58,289 nt of DNA, from contig QCIZ01000010.1 of NCBI GenBank assembly GCA_003216375.1, positions 1 through 58,289 on the forward strand, written 5' to 3'. A model generated the notes under the pieces. It saw only the letters and a list, made by a program, of their open reading frames with translations. It searched no databases and was not told where the DNA came from. Within the stretch, counting starts at the first letter, position 1. Every line of letters starts with the position of its first letter. Source of the DNA: Prochlorococcus sp. AG-402-O21. GTDB lineage: Bacteria > Cyanobacteriota > Cyanobacteriia > PCC-6307 > Cyanobiaceae. This document shows positions 9,948 through 19,112 of this stretch, one piece after another. The translations under genes were made by a program, and so were the position numbers.

Positions 9948-10982
9948 TTATCTTTTACTTTCTGTTCTGATTCTTGTTTTATGGATTAATTTTATATATT
10001 TTCTCCTCCAATTATTTTTTGGTAATAATCTTGCTATTGGTCTCATGTTACTCCTTCTTTCTTTGTGACTTCTAATTCCCAAAAAAACATCATAAAGAAA
10101 ATTTAGACTATCTTTTTTAGTTTCAAAAATCCCCATTCTTTGAGGCGAACCTTTTTGATCTAAAAGTGGTTTTGTGGCTTCGTAAGCTGGTTTATATTCA
10201 AACCATGGAATAGATGGCCATAAATGATGAACTAAATGGTAATTTTGACCCATTATTAGCAAGTTCATTAATTTACTTGGATAAACTCTTGCATTTTTCC
10301 ATCTATTTCTAGAATCAAAAGGTCTGTGTGGTAGATAATCAAAAAATATTCCTAAAGTGACTCCAACCATTAATGCTGGTCCGAACCATAAATTATAAAT
10401 AACATTCATAAAATTATATTTAATACCTGCAATGATTATGCAAATAAATATTCCTCTCTCAATTCCCCATTGCATTAATTCAAACTTTCTCCAAAGTTTT
10501 CGCTCAAAGAAAAAATATTCATGATAAAAAAATCTTGGAGCGATTAACCAAATAGGTCCAAAAGTGCTAACTATGTGATCTGGGTCGTTTTTTGGATCAT
10601 TAACGTATTTGTGATGCTCTAGATGAACTCTAGTGAAAACTGGGAAACTAAAGCCTAGTAATATCGCCGATCCATGTCCCATGAATTGATTGACCCATTT
10701 ATTTGGATGGGCAGCATTGTGACAGGCATCATGAATAACGGTCCCTTCCATATGAAGAGCTAAAAAAGCTAATGCAACCAAAATAGGTAACGGCCAGTTC
10801 CCCTGATACCACTGCCAAACAGTAACTATTGCAAGAAAATATCCACCAATGAAAAGACCTAAAGTTACGTTTAAAGGCTTAGGAGGATCAAGATATTCTT
10901 GGATCTCATTTTGCCAGTCTCGTAATGACTTCAGTTTTTTCGTTGCCTTATTTTTGTCAGACCTCGATAAGCACTGGGTCAT
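9948..10982 (-). CDS. crtR: Beta-carotene hydroxylase CrtR
   Basis: A membrane di-iron hydroxylase that adds 3-hydroxyl groups to carotene rings, giving zeaxanthin, a main photoprotective pigment of Prochlorococcus. The 344-residue protein has the desaturase-type histidine boxes HDACHNAAH (about 105), HLEHHKYVND (about 141) and NYHLVHHLWPSIPWF (about 248), plus several hydrophobic segments between them. The CrtR type is related to fatty-acid desaturases and unlike CrtZ. tRNA-Leu lies upstream on the same strand, 49 bp away, with an imperfect inverted repeat in between. Confidence 0.93.
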   Translation of the reverse strand: MTQCLSRSDKNKATKKLKSLRDWQNEIQEYLDPPKPLNVTLGLFIGGYFLAIVTVWQWYQGNWPLPILVALAFLALHMEGTVIHDACHNAAHPNKWVNQFMGHGSAILLGFSFPVFTRVHLEHHKYVNDPKNDPDHIVSTFGPIWLIAPRFFYHEYFFFERKLWRKFELMQWGIERGIFICIIIAGIKYNFMNVIYNLWFGPALMVGVTLGIFFDYLPHRPFDSRNRWKNARVYPSKLMNLLIMGQNYHLVHHLWPSIPWFEYKPAYEATKPLLDQKGSPQRMGIFETKKDSLNFLYDVFLGIRSHKERRSNMRPIARLLPKNNWRRKYIKLIHKTRIRTESKR

Positions 10983-11000
10983 TGCTTGATGTGATTGAGA

Positions 11001-11027
11001 TTAATTGAGCTAGTACAGCTTAATTAA
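11001..11027 (-). promoter_or_regulatory. Imperfect hairpin between tRNA-Leu and crtR
   Basis: TTAATTGAGCT and AGCTTAATTAA form 10 of 11 pairs around a 5-nt loop. It sits 5 bp beyond the 3' end of tRNA-Leu and 19 bp before the crtR start, so on the minus strand it could help process or end the tRNA transcript or fold in the crtR leader. There is no clear T tract after it. Confidence 0.3.
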
Positions 11028-11031
11028 AAAA

Positions 11032-11114
11032 TGCCCACCGGGAGACTTGAACTCCCACGACATAAAGTCACTGGTACCTAAAACCAGCGCGTCTACCAAT
11101 TCCGCCAGGTGGGC
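11032..11114 (-). tRNA. tRNA-Leu (anticodon UAG)
   Basis: The minus strand folds as a class II tRNA of 83 nt: acceptor GCCCACC/GGTGGGC with discriminator A, D-arm GCGGAATTGGTAGACGC, anticodon stem CTGGT/ACCAG around loop TTTAGGT (anticodon TAG), a long variable arm TGACTTTATGTCGT, and the T-arm GGGAGTTCAAGTCTCCC. CCA is not encoded. Reads CUN leucine codons. Confidence 0.95.
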
Positions 11115-11317
11115 CAAAGGGTTTCACCTATTGACAATTGATTCTAGCAGCTCATTGATGGCTATTTAAAGACTATTTTTGATTCGTGAACGTAAAAAGA
11201 TTAATGTAAATTTCATATTTATATAAGAGTGATTGGAAATTCTCTTTTTATGACGCATGATTTTTAGTTTTTCAATAAGCTTCTCCTATCACAAAATAAA
11301 CTCGTATTGAGAAGGAT

Positions 11318-11836
11318 ATGGTTGTTTCTATTTTTGGATACTTATTTCTTTGTGTTGGAATTTTGATATTGGCTTTACCTTTAATTCTTGTCGAATTGAG
11401 TAGGCCGCGAGATTGGTTAACGGGCGGACTTTTTTTATTTTTAGGATTATTTCTAATAGTGGAGAATGATCTTTTAAGAGGTTCAATAAATTTACTTGTT
11501 ATTTCTATGACAATTTTGTATGGGAAATTGATTTTCGAAATTATTCAAACTAGATGGTATCAATTAAGTTCTGAAGAAAAAAAACGGATTGGATCTTTTC
11601 AGAGATGGTTTGAATCTTTTAAACAGCTCGGTCAAAGTTTTGTTTTACTATGTAATGGCTTTTTAAATTTGTTTAAAGGCTTCAAGAAAAAATCTGAAAA
11701 ACCGTTAAAAGAAAAAAAATGGGTTCATCCAGAATTGCAAGAAGAAGTCAAGAAAAAATTAGTTGATCGATCTGAATCAATTGATTCCAATAAGCCCAGA
11801 AATCAAGAATTCTCTGAAAATGAAGAAACTTCTTGA
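11318..11836 (+). CDS. Ycf66-like membrane protein
   Basis: A 172-residue protein with two or three N-terminal membrane helices (about 4-24, 35-50 and 55-72) and a charged, lysine/glutamate-rich C-terminal half. The pattern ELSRPRDW followed by GLFLFLGLFLIVENDLLRGSINLLVISMTI in segments resembles the N-terminal domain of Ycf66, a plastid/cyanobacterial membrane protein of unknown function. I assign it from this pattern only. ATG at 11318 follows AGAAGGAT at a good distance. The ileS gene follows after 51 bp, so they may share a transcript. Confidence 0.6.
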   Translation: MVVSIFGYLFLCVGILILALPLILVELSRPRDWLTGGLFLFLGLFLIVENDLLRGSINLLVISMTILYGKLIFEIIQTRWYQLSSEEKKRIGSFQRWFESFKQLGQSFVLLCNGFLNLFKGFKKKSEKPLKEKKWVHPELQEEVKKKLVDRSESIDSNKPRNQEFSENEETS

Positions 11837-11887
11837 TAAGGTTAAAAGGCCTAAGGCAACCATGATGACTAATGAATATTTCTCAAA

Positions 11888-14791
11888 GTGAATAATGTCA
11901 ATAAAGATTCTAAAAAGGATCTTCCCAGTTATAAAGACACTCTCAACCTTTTGCAGACTCATTTTGGGATGAGGGCAAATGCAACTCTAAGAGAACCTGA
12001 GTTGCAATCTTTTTGGAGCGAAAAAAAGATAGATTTCGAATTAGGCCTAAACAATTCTGGAGAGACTTTTACGTTGCATGATGGCCCCCCATATGCAAAT
12101 GGGACGCTTCATATGGGCCATGCTCTAAACAAAGTACTTAAGGACATAATCAATAAATTTCAAATAATGAAAGGTAAAAAAGTTTGTTATGTCCCTGGAT
12201 GGGATTGCCATGGATTGCCTATTGAATTGAAAGTTCTACAAGCTATGGATAAAAAACAACGAGCTGAATTAAACCCTATTAAGTTGAGAAAAAAAGCAGC
12301 TGCTTATGCAAAAAAGCAAGTTTCGCAACAAATGGATGGTTTTAAAAGATGGGGAATATGGGGGGATTGGGATAAACCATATTTAAGTTTAGATAAAAAG
12401 TTTGAAGCCTCTCAGATCAAGTTGTTTGGTGAAATGGTCTTCAAGGGATACATATATCGAGGTCTAAAACCAGTTCACTGGAGTCCAAGTTCTCAAACTG
12501 CTCTGGCCGAGGCGGAATTAGAATATCCGACCGGTCATGTTAGTAAAAGTATTTATGTGGGATTTAAAGTTGATCAAATTCCAAAAATATTAACTCAAGA
12601 AATTTCAAAGCAAGCTCCAGATTTATTTAATTCTGAAGGACAACTAAAAGAAGTTAAACTTGTCATTTGGACTACTACCCCTTGGACGATTCCTGCAAAT
12701 GAGGCCATATCTGTTAACCAAAGATTAGACTATGTAATAGCACAAAGTTCTGATAAATTATTAATAATTACTGCTAATAATCTTTTGAAAGAAGTATCTG
12801 AGAGTGTAGGAATTAATTATGAAAAAAGGGTATTAATTAAAGGGGCAAAATTAGATGGCATTATATATAAACACCCATTATTTGATAAAAGAAGTCCTGT
12901 TGTTTTAGGAGGAGATTATATTACAACTGACTCAGGTACTGGACTAGTGCATACTGCTCCAGGTCATGGCGTTGATGACTTTAATACTGGTAAAAAATAT
13001 AAGTTACCAATTTCTTGCCCAGTTGATGCAAAAGGTTTTCTGACTAAGGAAGCTGGAAAATTTGAAGGCTTTAATGTATTAAAAGATGCCAATATTGTCA
13101 TAATCAAAGAGCTCATTAAAACTGGATCTTTGCTTAAAGAAGTTCCATATGAACATAAGTATCCTTATGATTGGAGAACTAAAAAGCCAACTATTTTTAG
13201 AGCTACAGAGCAATGGTTCGCTTCTGTTGAAGGATTTAGGGAAAAAGCACTTTCTGCAATAGAAGATGTTATTTGGTTACCTGAATCTGGAAAAAATAGA
13301 ATTGATTCTATGGTTAGGGAAAGAGGAGATTGGTGTATTTCTAGACAAAGAACTTGGGGAGTCCCAATACCAGTATTTTATGAAAAAAATGGAAAAGAAA
13401 TTTTGCTAAATAAAGAAACTATTTCTCACATAGCTGATTTATTTTCTATCCATGGAGCAGATATTTGGTGGGAATCTGAAGTATCTCAGCTATTACCTCC
13501 TTCTTATTTAAATGAGGCAGATCGATGGCAAAAAGGTACGGATACAATGGATGTCTGGTTTGACTCTGGCTCTAGTTGGTCTTCAGTTATTTCTCAAAAA
13601 GAAAATTTAAATTATCCAGCAGATTTATATTTAGAGGGATCTGATCAACATCGGGGTTGGTTTCAGTCCTCTTTATTAACCTCTGTAGCAGTAAATGAAC
13701 ATGCACCATTCAAAAAGGTCCTTACACATGGTTTTGCATTAGATGAGAATGGAAGGAAAATGAGTAAATCTTTAGGGAATATTATTGATCCTTTAGTTAT
13801 AATTAATGGTGGTCCAAATAAGAAATTAGATCCTGCTTATGGAGCTGATGTTTTAAGACTTTGGGTTAGTTCTGTTGATTATTCTGCAGATGTTCCTATT
13901 GGGTCAAATATACTTAAGCAAATTTCTGATGTCTATCGTAAGGTTCGCAATACGTCTAGGTATCTATTAGGAAATCTCTATGATTTTGACAATATAAATG
14001 ATGCAGTTGAAATTTCTAAACTTCCATTGTTAGATAAATGGATGTTGAATAGAACAGCTGAAGTAGTTGATGAGGTAACTGAGGCATACTCTAATTTTGA
14101 GTTTTCGAAGTTTTTCCAAACAATTCAGAATTTTTGTGTAGTTGATCTATCCAATTTTTATTTAGATATCGCAAAAGATAGGCTGTATGTGAGCTCTAAA
14201 TCTGACTTTAGAAGAAGAAGTTGTCAGACAGTTTTATCCTTGGTAATTGAGAAAATCTCAGGCTTAATTGCACCTGTGTTATGTCATATGGCAGAGGATA
14301 TTTGGCAAAATATTCCATATAGCTTAAAGGAAGACTCAGTCTTTCAAAGAGGATGGCCTCAAGTACCAGAATCATGGCGAAATAATAGTCATAATGTTCA
14401 TGTGGCGGAACTCCGCAAGCTTAGAACAGTTATTAATCGTATGTTAGAGAGCTGTCGAAGTAATCAAGAACTAGGTTCTTCCTTAGAAGCTTCAGTAAGA
14501 GTTGATATCTCTGATGAAAAAGTTAAAAACGCTATCGAATGGTTATCACATAGCGAATCTAATAAGGTTGATGTATTAAGAGATTGGTTCCTTGTATCAT
14601 CTCTCCAAATTGGAGGAGAGCCCTGGGCTGAAGTTTTAGTTAGCGAGGATAATGATATTGCCTCAGTGGATATTGCTAAAGCTAAAGGATTCAAATGTGA
14701 AAGATGTTGGCATTACGAAGTTAAAATGAGCCAGAATCAAAATCATCCAAATATTTGTACTAGATGTGAAAAAGTGGTTTTAGCTATTTAA
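11888..14791 (+). CDS. ileS: Isoleucyl-tRNA synthetase
   Basis: Charges tRNA-Ile and edits valine. The 967-residue class Ia enzyme shows the HIGH motif as HMGH at 75-78 after [10 protein letters not shown], the [13 protein letters not shown] editing-domain region near 257-270, the [12 protein letters not shown] block, KMSKS at 624-628, and a C-terminal zinc knuckle with Cys 937, 940, 957 and 960. The start is GTG at 11888. All key motifs are intact and the length is normal for bacteria. Confidence 0.97.
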   Translation: MNNVNKDSKKDLPSYKDTLNLLQTHFGMRANATLREPELQSFWSEKKIDFELGLNNSGETFTLHDGPPYANGTLHMGHALNKVLKDIINKFQIMKGKKVCYVPGWDCHGLPIELKVLQAMDKKQRAELNPIKLRKKAAAYAKKQVSQQMDGFKRWGIWGDWDKPYLSLDKKFEASQIKLFGEMVFKGYIYRGLKPVHWSPSSQTALAEAELEYPTGHVSKSIYVGFKVDQIPKILTQEISKQAPDLFNSEGQLKEVKLVIWTTTPWTIPANEAISVNQRLDYVIAQSSDKLLIITANNLLKEVSESVGINYEKRVLIKGAKLDGIIYKHPLFDKRSPVVLGGDYITTDSGTGLVHTAPGHGVDDFNTGKKYKLPISCPVDAKGFLTKEAGKFEGFNVLKDANIVIIKELIKTGSLLKEVPYEHKYPYDWRTKKPTIFRATEQWFASVEGFREKALSAIEDVIWLPESGKNRIDSMVRERGDWCISRQRTWGVPIPVFYEKNGKEILLNKETISHIADLFSIHGADIWWESEVSQLLPPSYLNEADRWQKGTDTMDVWFDSGSSWSSVISQKENLNYPADLYLEGSDQHRGWFQSSLLTSVAVNEHAPFKKVLTHGFALDENGRKMSKSLGNIIDPLVIINGGPNKKLDPAYGADVLRLWVSSVDYSADVPIGSNILKQISDVYRKVRNTSRYLLGNLYDFDNINDAVEISKLPLLDKWMLNRTAEVVDEVTEAYSNFEFSKFFQTIQNFCVVDLSNFYLDIAKDRLYVSSKSDFRRRSCQTVLSLVIEKISGLIAPVLCHMAEDIWQNIPYSLKEDSVFQRGWPQVPESWRNNSHNVHVAELRKLRTVINRMLESCRSNQELGSSLEASVRVDISDEKVKNAIEWLSHSESNKVDVLRDWFLVSSLQIGGEPWAEVLVSEDNDIASVDIAKAKGFKCERCWHYEVKMSQNQNHPNICTRCEKVVLAI

Positions 14792-14810
14792 ATATTAAAT
14801 TAATTATTGT

Positions 14811-15440
14811 CTAAAACTTACCAGCGAAACGTCCATTTTTGGGAAATTGTATGATTAGCCACTGGAGTAGACCTATTAAATATAATATCAGAGCTAAATA
14901 TGCAAAAAATGTAGCTAATCCTGTAGTCCAATTACTATCTAAAATAAATTTTATTATGACTTTTGTTGTAATAAATGAGTTGTATGGGATTTCTCTCCAA
15001 GAATCGCAATAGTTTCCATTCATTGCACTTAAACACCTCCAACTAAATAGATGTAGTAATGTATTGAAAATGCCCCAAAAAGATAAAGTCCAGCGCCAGA
15101 TTCTTGTTGTTAATGAAATTGGGTTGTATATATACATCTCTTCAATCTCTTCATTCAGATCAACCCAAAACCAAATAGAAGATACCATTAATATAGGTGA
15201 GATTAGTGAGATTAATTGGCCTAATTGGCTCTCACTACTCAGAAATAGAATATTTATGGCGTAAAGACTAGAAACTTTCCAATAAATTGATAAAAGGCGA
15301 TCAATAGAGCTTGAATTGGAAATCTTTGACCAAATAAAAAGAAACAAAGGGAGCCCAAATGCGAAAGTGGCTGCAACTCGATATGAGAGCCAAACTAGAA
15401 TTTGGAATTGAGGTTCAGTCAAGAAAATAATTTTATTCAT
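14811..15440 (-). CDS. DUF3177 family membrane protein
   Basis: A 209-residue integral membrane protein with about five hydrophobic helices. It matches the cyanobacterial DUF3177 pattern: YRVAATFAFGLPLFLFIW near the start, ISPILMVSSIWFWVDLNEEIEE in the middle, a Trp- and Cys-rich WRCLSAMNGNYC stretch, and a C-terminal helix ending NGRFAGKF. No function is known to me for the family. It converges on ileS with a 19-bp gap, and its promoter side is shared with trmB. Confidence 0.7.
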   Translation of the reverse strand: MNKIIFLTEPQFQILVWLSYRVAATFAFGLPLFLFIWSKISNSSSIDRLLSIYWKVSSLYAINILFLSSESQLGQLISLISPILMVSSIWFWVDLNEEIEEMYIYNPISLTTRIWRWTLSFWGIFNTLLHLFSWRCLSAMNGNYCDSWREIPYNSFITTKVIIKFILDSNWTTGLATFFAYLALILYLIGLLQWLIIQFPKNGRFAGKF

Positions 15441-15572
15441 CTGTATTATCAGACTTTATCTATTCTTTTCATCATTATTCCTAATTATTAAAGAGTTTTC
15501 TCTATACAGCTTGAAAAGCGGATGTAAAATATTAAATTTTCTCTACTTTTTTATTGATTATTAGCAGTCTAT

Positions 15573-15612
15573 AAATTCCCAAGAAGAAAGTCTTTCTTAT
15601 TGGGAATTTATT
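15573..15612. promoter_or_regulatory. Long near-perfect hairpin between divergent genes
   Basis: AAATTCCCAA pairs with TTGGGAATTT and, past one mismatch, AAGAAA pairs with TTTCTT around a 3-nt centre, giving a stem of about 17 bp. T-rich sequence follows on the plus strand (ATTTATTTTTG). It lies in the 235-bp gap between the divergent DUF3177 and trmB genes, so it is not a terminator for either. It could end a small RNA or regulate trmB. Confidence 0.45.
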
Positions 15613-15675
15613 TTTGAAATTTTAAATGAACTTGCTAGAGTATTAAATTGATTTATTAAAACTAGGTTTCATTCT

Positions 15676-16320
15676 GTGAGACAGCATGTAAATCCTCTAA
15701 GCCGATTTTTTCAGTTACCTTTATCGCTACCCAGTAATTCTATTCTGTTCAAGAAATCTCATTATCCAATTCATTTAGATATTGGGTCTGCTAAAGGAGA
15801 ATTCCTAATTGAATTAGCATCCAACTATCCCAATTGGAATTTTTTAGGGCTCGAGATACGAGAACCTCTTGTTAGTTCATCTGAAAGAAAAAGAAAACAA
15901 TTGGGATTGCAAAATTTAAAATTCCTATTTTGCAATGTGAATATTAGCTTAGATGAATGGTTGTCAGATTTAGATCTTGATCAATTAAAAAGAGTTTCTA
16001 TTCAATTCCCAGATCCGTGGTTCAAGCGAAAACATCTGAAGAGGCGAGTTTTCAAAAAAAGTCTTCTTAATTCAATTGCAAGATATATGAGTAAGAATGG
16101 TGAACTATTCATTCAAAGTGATATATTTAAACTTATAGAATATATGTCTACATCTATTGATGATAGTATTTATTTTGATAGAAAAGTTGTTAAGGGAGAA
16201 AAATGGCTCGAAAAAAATCCTTATGAAGTATTAACAGATAGGGAATCATTCGTTCTTAAGAATAATTTGCCAATATATAGAGCAATGTATATTAGGAATA
16301 GTGCACTATTCATGAATTAA
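15676..16320 (+). CDS. trmB: tRNA (guanine-N7-)-methyltransferase
   Basis: Makes m7G46 in the variable loop of tRNAs using S-adenosylmethionine. The 214-residue Rossmann methyltransferase shows the SAM motif LDIGSAKGEFL near 34, FLGLEIREP near 56, the TrmB signature QFPDPWFKRKHLKRR near 115 and IQSDIF near 155. The start is GTG at 15676. The gene is AT-rich, like other weakly expressed genes in this window. A gene for a membrane thioredoxin follows 82 bp downstream. Confidence 0.93.
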   Translation: MRQHVNPLSRFFQLPLSLPSNSILFKKSHYPIHLDIGSAKGEFLIELASNYPNWNFLGLEIREPLVSSSERKRKQLGLQNLKFLFCNVNISLDEWLSDLDLDQLKRVSIQFPDPWFKRKHLKRRVFKKSLLNSIARYMSKNGELFIQSDIFKLIEYMSTSIDDSIYFDRKVVKGEKWLEKNPYEVLTDRESFVLKNNLPIYRAMYIRNSALFMN

Positions 16321-16402
16321 ATTAATTTATAATTAATACAATAGTATGCTTTTTGAAATCAATAATTTTGTCTATAATTAGAAGTAAGAATAATTATCTC
16401 CG

Positions 16403-16981
16403 ATGATTGATACTACTACTAATACAGATAAAGACCTTAGCATTTTTCAAAAATATTTTTTGGTTTTCATTAGTATTTGTTTGGTGATTTCTTTATTCTT
16501 TATACGCAATGGTTTTAAAGCAAATGCAATGCTTGACCAATTAGCAAAAACCTCTCTTTTGCCTGAAAATGCCTTGTCAAATGGAAAGCCTACAGTTTTT
16601 GAATTTTATGCAGATTGGTGTGAAGCTTGCAAGGAAATGGCTCCTGATATGATTGAGGCAAAAGAACAAAACGGCAATAAAATCGATATTGTTTTATTGA
16701 ATGTTGATAACTCTAGATGGATTGATTTGATTGAAAAATATGATGTTAATGGTATTCCTAAGATGACTTTCTTTGATTCTAAAGGCGAATTTAAGGGCTT
16801 TTCATTGGGAGTCAGAAAATATAATGAACTTAATGAAATATTTCTTGCTTTAATTAATAATTCAGAATTACCTTCTTTCACTAAAGCATCAAATTCAAGT
16901 AATTTACCTTCAGGAAATTTCTCTAGCGGGGAAAGTTTTAACAATATTATTAAATCTGAATCTCCTAGAAATCATAACTAA
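16403..16981 (+). CDS. Membrane-anchored thioredoxin-like protein (TxlA/HCF164 type)
   Basis: A 192-residue protein with one N-terminal membrane helix (about 18-36) and a thioredoxin domain whose active site is WCEAC (Cys 73 and Cys 76), followed by the cis-Pro loop GIPKMTFF. This layout fits cyanobacterial TxlA and plastid HCF164, which pass reducing power across the thylakoid membrane for cytochrome c and b6f assembly. The last 35 residues are Ser/Asn-rich and probably disordered. The stop overlaps the stop of thyX by 4 bp. txlA as a symbol is possible but not secure. Confidence 0.8.
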   Translation: MIDTTTNTDKDLSIFQKYFLVFISICLVISLFFIRNGFKANAMLDQLAKTSLLPENALSNGKPTVFEFYADWCEACKEMAPDMIEAKEQNGNKIDIVLLNVDNSRWIDLIEKYDVNGIPKMTFFDSKGEFKGFSLGVRKYNELNEIFLALINNSELPSFTKASNSSNLPSGNFSSGESFNNIIKSESPRNHN

Positions 16982-17616
16982 TTTTGCCAATTTAAAGCTG
17001 AAGCAACTACTGGATATACTTGCGAAAAAATATTTTTACATTCTTTTGCAATATTCATATGTTCTTTTTGCGTCCCATGGCCAGTTCTTAGATTGATGTA
17101 ATGAATCCAAGAACGACATGACCCTGTCATATAAATCCTAGTTGGTGTAGCAAGTGGAAGTACAAATCTCGCACATTCTTTAGCTATTCCAGCTTCAAGC
17201 ATTTCTTCATAAAGTTTTTTATTTAGATTGAATTGAAGTTTGATTTTCTCATTAAATTGATTAATAACTTCTTCTGATAAATCTGAAATAGAATTTTGTC
17301 TGTTTTTATTATCTTGTCTTCTTAATTCTGGTATAGGTATGTCTCCTAATTGTGTGCTATCTGCATAACGTTGAGAGAATTCTTGAAAAGTAAATGACCG
17401 ATGTCTTAATATTTGCGCGGCTATTCCTCTTGTGGTTTCTATTTGTAAAGTCATATAAGCCTGCTCAAATACACTCCAATGTTCATTTTTAATGCAATAT
17501 CCCAATAATTTACTAAAATCATTGTTATCTTGATTTCTTGGATTACTTACTCTGGCAATGTATGCCATGCTTTTCTCGGCATCTGGTGTTGAAGTTATTA
17601 GTTGAACAAGACTCAT
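16978..17616 (-). CDS. thyX: Flavin-dependent thymidylate synthase ThyX
   Basis: Methylates dUMP to dTMP using methylene-THF, FAD and NADPH. The 212-residue protein carries the ThyX motif RHRx7S as RHRSFTFQEFSQR at 71-83, and the C-terminal RSWIHYINLRTGHGTQKE substrate region. It lies 2 bp after dcd on the same strand, so dUMP production and use are encoded together. No thyA appears in this window. The stop overlaps the convergent thioredoxin gene. Confidence 0.95.
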   Translation of the reverse strand: MSLVQLITSTPDAEKSMAYIARVSNPRNQDNNDFSKLLGYCIKNEHWSVFEQAYMTLQIETTRGIAAQILRHRSFTFQEFSQRYADSTQLGDIPIPELRRQDNKNRQNSISDLSEEVINQFNEKIKLQFNLNKKLYEEMLEAGIAKECARFVLPLATPTRIYMTGSCRSWIHYINLRTGHGTQKEHMNIAKECKNIFSQVYPVVASALNWQN

Positions 17617-17618
17617 AT

Positions 17619-18212
17619 TTAAACTTTTGCTAGAGTTACTTTCTCTTGTTGATGTTGATATTTGCCTTGCCTATCACTATAAGTAGTTTCGCAAGGGTCA
17701 CCTTCAAAAAAAAGTAATTGACAGATTCCTTCATCTGCATAAATCCTGCAATCAGCACCAGAACTGTTACTAAATTCAAGAGTTAGATGACCTTCCCAGC
17801 TTGCTTCTGCAGGGGTTGTATTGACAATTATTCCCAAGCGAGCGTAGGTGCTTTTACCAAGGCAAATAACAGTAATATTTGGCGGAACTTTCATTTTCTC
17901 TAATGCCACACCAAGACCATAAGAGTGGGCCGGTAAAATAAAGTATTTACCATCCTCATCTTCTTTTAAATCAGTAGGTTCTAAATTTGCAGGATTAAAT
18001 TTTTTTGGATTCATTACTGTTCCAGGAACATGTTTGAAAATCAAAAATTCTTTTGAAGAAAGACGCAAATCGTATCCATACGATGAGCAACCAAAGCTTA
18101 AAACGGGTGATTTTTTTAATTCAGGTTCAAGATGTCTTATTAGTTTTTCTTGAAATGGTTCAAGCATTCCTAAAGAAGCCTGCTGTGAAATCCAAAGATC
18201 GTTCTTTAACAT
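17619..18212 (-). CDS. dcd: dCTP deaminase
   Basis: Deaminates dCTP to dUTP, feeding dUMP for thymidylate synthesis. The 197-residue trimeric dUTPase-fold protein shows GKSTYARLGIIVNTTPAEA with the conserved Ser/Arg near 120, then SWEGHLTLEFSNSSG, which includes the catalytic Glu region, and SDRQGKYQHQQ near the C-terminus. It abuts the stop of the cobO-like gene (adjacent bases) and is 2 bp from thyX, a tightly packed three-gene run. Confidence 0.95.
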   Translation of the reverse strand: MLKNDLWISQQASLGMLEPFQEKLIRHLEPELKKSPVLSFGCSSYGYDLRLSSKEFLIFKHVPGTVMNPKKFNPANLEPTDLKEDEDGKYFILPAHSYGLGVALEKMKVPPNITVICLGKSTYARLGIIVNTTPAEASWEGHLTLEFSNSSGADCRIYADEGICQLLFFEGDPCETTYSDRQGKYQHQQEKVTLAKV

Positions 18213-18809
18213 TTAATTGCAGCGTAATTCGGTAATTTGATCAGCCATCTGAATCACTTTAGAAGGAATTGATTGTCCTGTAAGAATGACATCTGTAGAT
18301 GATGGGCGATTATTGATCATAGAAATCAAATCATTTTCTTCAATAAAACCTAGGTTAATTGCTACTCCAATCTCATCAAGCACGATCTTATCTAATTTTT
18401 TTTCAACTATACGTTTTTTACAAAATTCCCATAGTTCTTTAATGGCTTTCTCTTCATATTTTTTCTTTAGGGACAAATTTTCTTCAGGGAACTCTCCTGG
18501 CAAGCAAGTTTCAATAGCTGGCCTCAACCATTCTAATCGACCACAAAGATTGATTGCTCCATTCGGACCTTGATTAACTCCGCCTTTCAAAAATTGAGAT
18601 ATTAAAACTTTGCTTCCCAATCCGGCAGACCGTAAAGCCTCACTTAAAACAACTGAAAAACTACCTCTAAAAGGAGAGGTATGAATTTGTACTTGTCCTT
18701 GAGTTTTAACTAGTTGTAAAGGGGGCTTATGGGGAACTGCTCTAAGTGAGGCACCCATGGGCGGTGATAGATCCTCTCTTTGAGAATTAATGCTTGATCC
18801 TGCATTCAT
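18213..18809 (-). CDS. CobO/BtuR-like cobalamin adenosyltransferase with degenerate P-loop
   Basis: A 198-residue protein matching the CobO/BtuR/CobA fold: QVQIHTSPFRGSFSVV at the P-loop position, GLGSKVLISQFLKGG, a Walker-B-like IVLDEIGVAINLG near 140, and the C-terminal DVILTGQSIPSKVIQMADQITEL. Active family members have GNGKGKTT at the P-loop; here residues 44-51 are TSPFRGSF, lacking the Gly-Lys-Thr needed to hold ATP phosphates. It may therefore be a divergent adenosyltransferase or a protein with a new role. It is the first gene of the run with dcd and thyX. The marine cyanobacterial class II ribonucleotide reductase needs adenosyl-(pseudo)cobalamin, which would explain the neighbourhood. 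Confidence 0.7.
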   Translation of the reverse strand: MNAGSSINSQREDLSPPMGASLRAVPHKPPLQLVKTQGQVQIHTSPFRGSFSVVLSEALRSAGLGSKVLISQFLKGGVNQGPNGAINLCGRLEWLRPAIETCLPGEFPEENLSLKKKYEEKAIKELWEFCKKRIVEKKLDKIVLDEIGVAINLGFIEENDLISMINNRPSSTDVILTGQSIPSKVIQMADQITELRCN

Positions 18810-19112
18810 ATCAAATTCGATCTTAATGTCCTCTTCTTAATCTAGCGCTATAAAATTTCAAATCAACCAAACCAACACTATCTGTGGTGTATGAAAAAAT
18901 CTTGGCGTCAAATATGTTTTAGAATTGAAGCGGTTGGAAGCAAGAGATGAAATTTTTTAATAGTTTTCAAGATTATTTTAAGCTTATAATATTTAAAGTT
19001 AGAATTTTACAAAGGAAAAGGGTTTAGTGGAGGATTAAGACCGAAAAAAGTCTCTATGGCTACATATCGTTTTTTCACAACTAATTAATGTTCACAGAAC
19101 GATAAATTAAAT
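18810..19112. other. 303-bp divergent intergenic region upstream of ntcA
   Basis: Contains the start side of the cobO-like gene and the ntcA promoter. Apart from the NtcA-type box at 19050-19063 and its -10-like hexamer, I see only AT-rich sequence, with no ORF of note and no strong hairpin. Confidence 0.5.
19050..19063 (+). promoter_or_regulatory. Near-consensus NtcA box upstream of ntcA
   Basis: GTC-TCTATGGC-TAC differs from the NtcA consensus GTA-N8-TAC at one base. A -10-like TAATGT (TAN3T form) begins 22 bp after the box at 19086-19091, the spacing usual for NtcA-activated promoters, and the ATG lies 22 bp further on. ntcA is known to activate itself in other cyanobacteria, so this is a likely autoregulatory promoter. 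Confidence 0.55.

Noticed and set aside
11032-11114. tRNA genes as possible island or prophage attachment sites
   Set aside because: None of the three tRNA genes has an integrase, a duplicated 3' end or atypical genes nearby.
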